DNA of 64,000 bases from Arthrobacter sp. B1I2 (lineage in GTDB: Bacteria; Actinomycetota; Actinomycetes; Actinomycetales; Micrococcaceae). The DNA lies in NCBI RefSeq assembly GCF_030816485.1, contig NZ_JAUSYC010000001.1, forward strand, positions 3,534,001 through 3,598,000, given 5' to 3'. Within the stretch, counting starts at the first letter, position 1. Each line of letters starts with the position of its first letter. A program made the translations under genes and the position numbers. Shown one piece after another: positions 63,585 through 64,000 of this stretch. A model generated the notes under the pieces. That model had not been told where the DNA came from. It saw nothing but the letters and a program-made list of their open reading frames with translations, and ran no database searches.

Positions 63585-64000
63585 TCAGCCGGGGAAACGG
63601 ACCGTAACGGCGTCCCCGTGGGCCGGAAGGTCCTCGGCCCGGGACAGGCTCACGATGTGTCCGCTGACCGCCGCCAGGGCTTCCCGGCTGTAATTGACCA
63701 CTTGGATGGCACGCAGGAAGGTAGTGACATTCAGGCCCGACGAAAAAGCCGCCGTGCCACTGGTGGGCAGCACGTGGTTGGAGCCGGCGCAGTAGTCGCC
63801 AAGGCTCACCGGGCTGTAGTCGCCAACGAAAATCGCGCCCGCATTCCGGATCCGTGCGGCCACTGCTGCCGCGTCCCGGGTCATGATCTCCAGGTGCTCG
63901 GCCGCGTAGGCGTCACAGGCGGCAATCCCCTGCTCCAGGCCGTCCACCAGCACGACGCCGGACTGCGGGCCCGACAGCGCCTCCTGCACCCTGGTTGAGT
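63585..64000 (-). CDS. hisD: Histidinol dehydrogenase, C-terminal part (runs off the window)
   Basis: Only the last ~138 residues are present. They include '[29 protein letters not shown]', '[28 protein letters not shown]' (a conserved zinc-site region) and '[41 protein letters not shown]'. HisD oxidises histidinol to histidine in two NAD-dependent steps. The N-terminal part lies beyond position 64000. It is on the same strand as nrdR, upstream of it. Confidence 0.92.
   Translation of the reverse strand, partial: STRVQEALSGPQSGVVLVDGLEQGIAACDAYAAEHLEIMTRDAAAVAARIRNAGAIFVGDYSPVSLGDYCAGSNHVLPTSGTAAFSSGLNVTTFLRAIQVVNYSREALAAVSGHIVSLSRAEDLPAHGDAVTVRFPG

Noticed and set aside
1..64000. tRNA, rRNA and CRISPR arrays
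   Set aside because: No cloverleaf-like sequence, conserved rRNA stretch or regularly spaced repeat was found in the intergenic regions by eye. A tRNAscan-type search would settle this.

Overview
The window is high-GC DNA from an actinobacterium, most likely Arthrobacter or Pseudarthrobacter (Micrococcaceae). This rests on gene content and order: dut next to DUF3710, DUF3093 and SepH genes; a type I GlnA1/GlnE/GlnA2/PanB cluster; LipB-LipA-DUF4191-RDD-GlnA1; an NrdR next to HisD; a polyphosphate glucokinase; and an Ala/Pro-rich two-lipoyl E2. GTG starts and TAnnnT -10 elements placed 6-7 bases before a start codon are common. From memory, two stretches follow Mycobacterium tuberculosis order: the dut/DUF3710/DUF3093 and sigA region, and the aminopeptidase/E2/TIGR01777/lipB/lipA/DUF4191/RDD/glnA1/glnE/glnA2/panB region. 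No rRNA, tRNA or CRISPR was seen.

Layout. 1-3.5 kb: DUF3710 and dut (minus), DUF3093 and sepH (plus). 3.6-10 kb: an accessory block with a reductase-like protein, a small lipoprotein, a probably frameshifted small gene, a lone AAA ATPase, a HAD hydrolase, a decayed serine recombinase between two related 45-bp repeats, a small membrane-anchored protein and a DUF222/HNH nuclease-like protein. 10-15.5 kb (minus): tdk, a phosphodiesterase/alkaline phosphatase-like gene and DUF5998 in a tight operon, then a GNAT/acyl-CoA synthetase-like fusion protein. 15.5-28.5 kb: topoisomerase IV parC and parE, with dinB, the cydA-cydB-cydDC operon and a BlaI repressor/M56 peptidase pair between them. 28.8-36.4 kb: a small DUF7455 gene, sigA, DUF4192, an MFS transporter, PAC2 and pepA. 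36.7-49.1 kb: lpdA, the 2-oxoacid dehydrogenase E2, a small membrane protein, OsmC, a tricorn-like protease, a TIGR01777 oxidoreductase, a frameshifted protein kinase, lipB and lipA. 49.2-64 kb: DUF4191, DUF3817, EamA and RDD membrane proteins, glnA1, a lipoprotein, a GNAT, glnE, glnA2, panB, a SPOR-like protein, map, ppgK, nrdR and the 3' part of hisD, which runs off the window.

Functional themes. Lipoate metabolism is concentrated: E3 and E2 (lipoyl consumers) lie within 12 kb of both lipoate biosynthesis enzymes. Nitrogen assimilation is a full module of two glutamine synthetases, the adenylyltransferase and candidate GlnR sites; only GlnA1 carries the adenylylation-type tyrosine. Cytochrome bd oxidase and its CydDC exporter diverge from a BlaI/M56 pair, and the shared intergenic region holds three perfect 6-5-6 palindromes. 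This is the most interesting regulatory circuit in the window.
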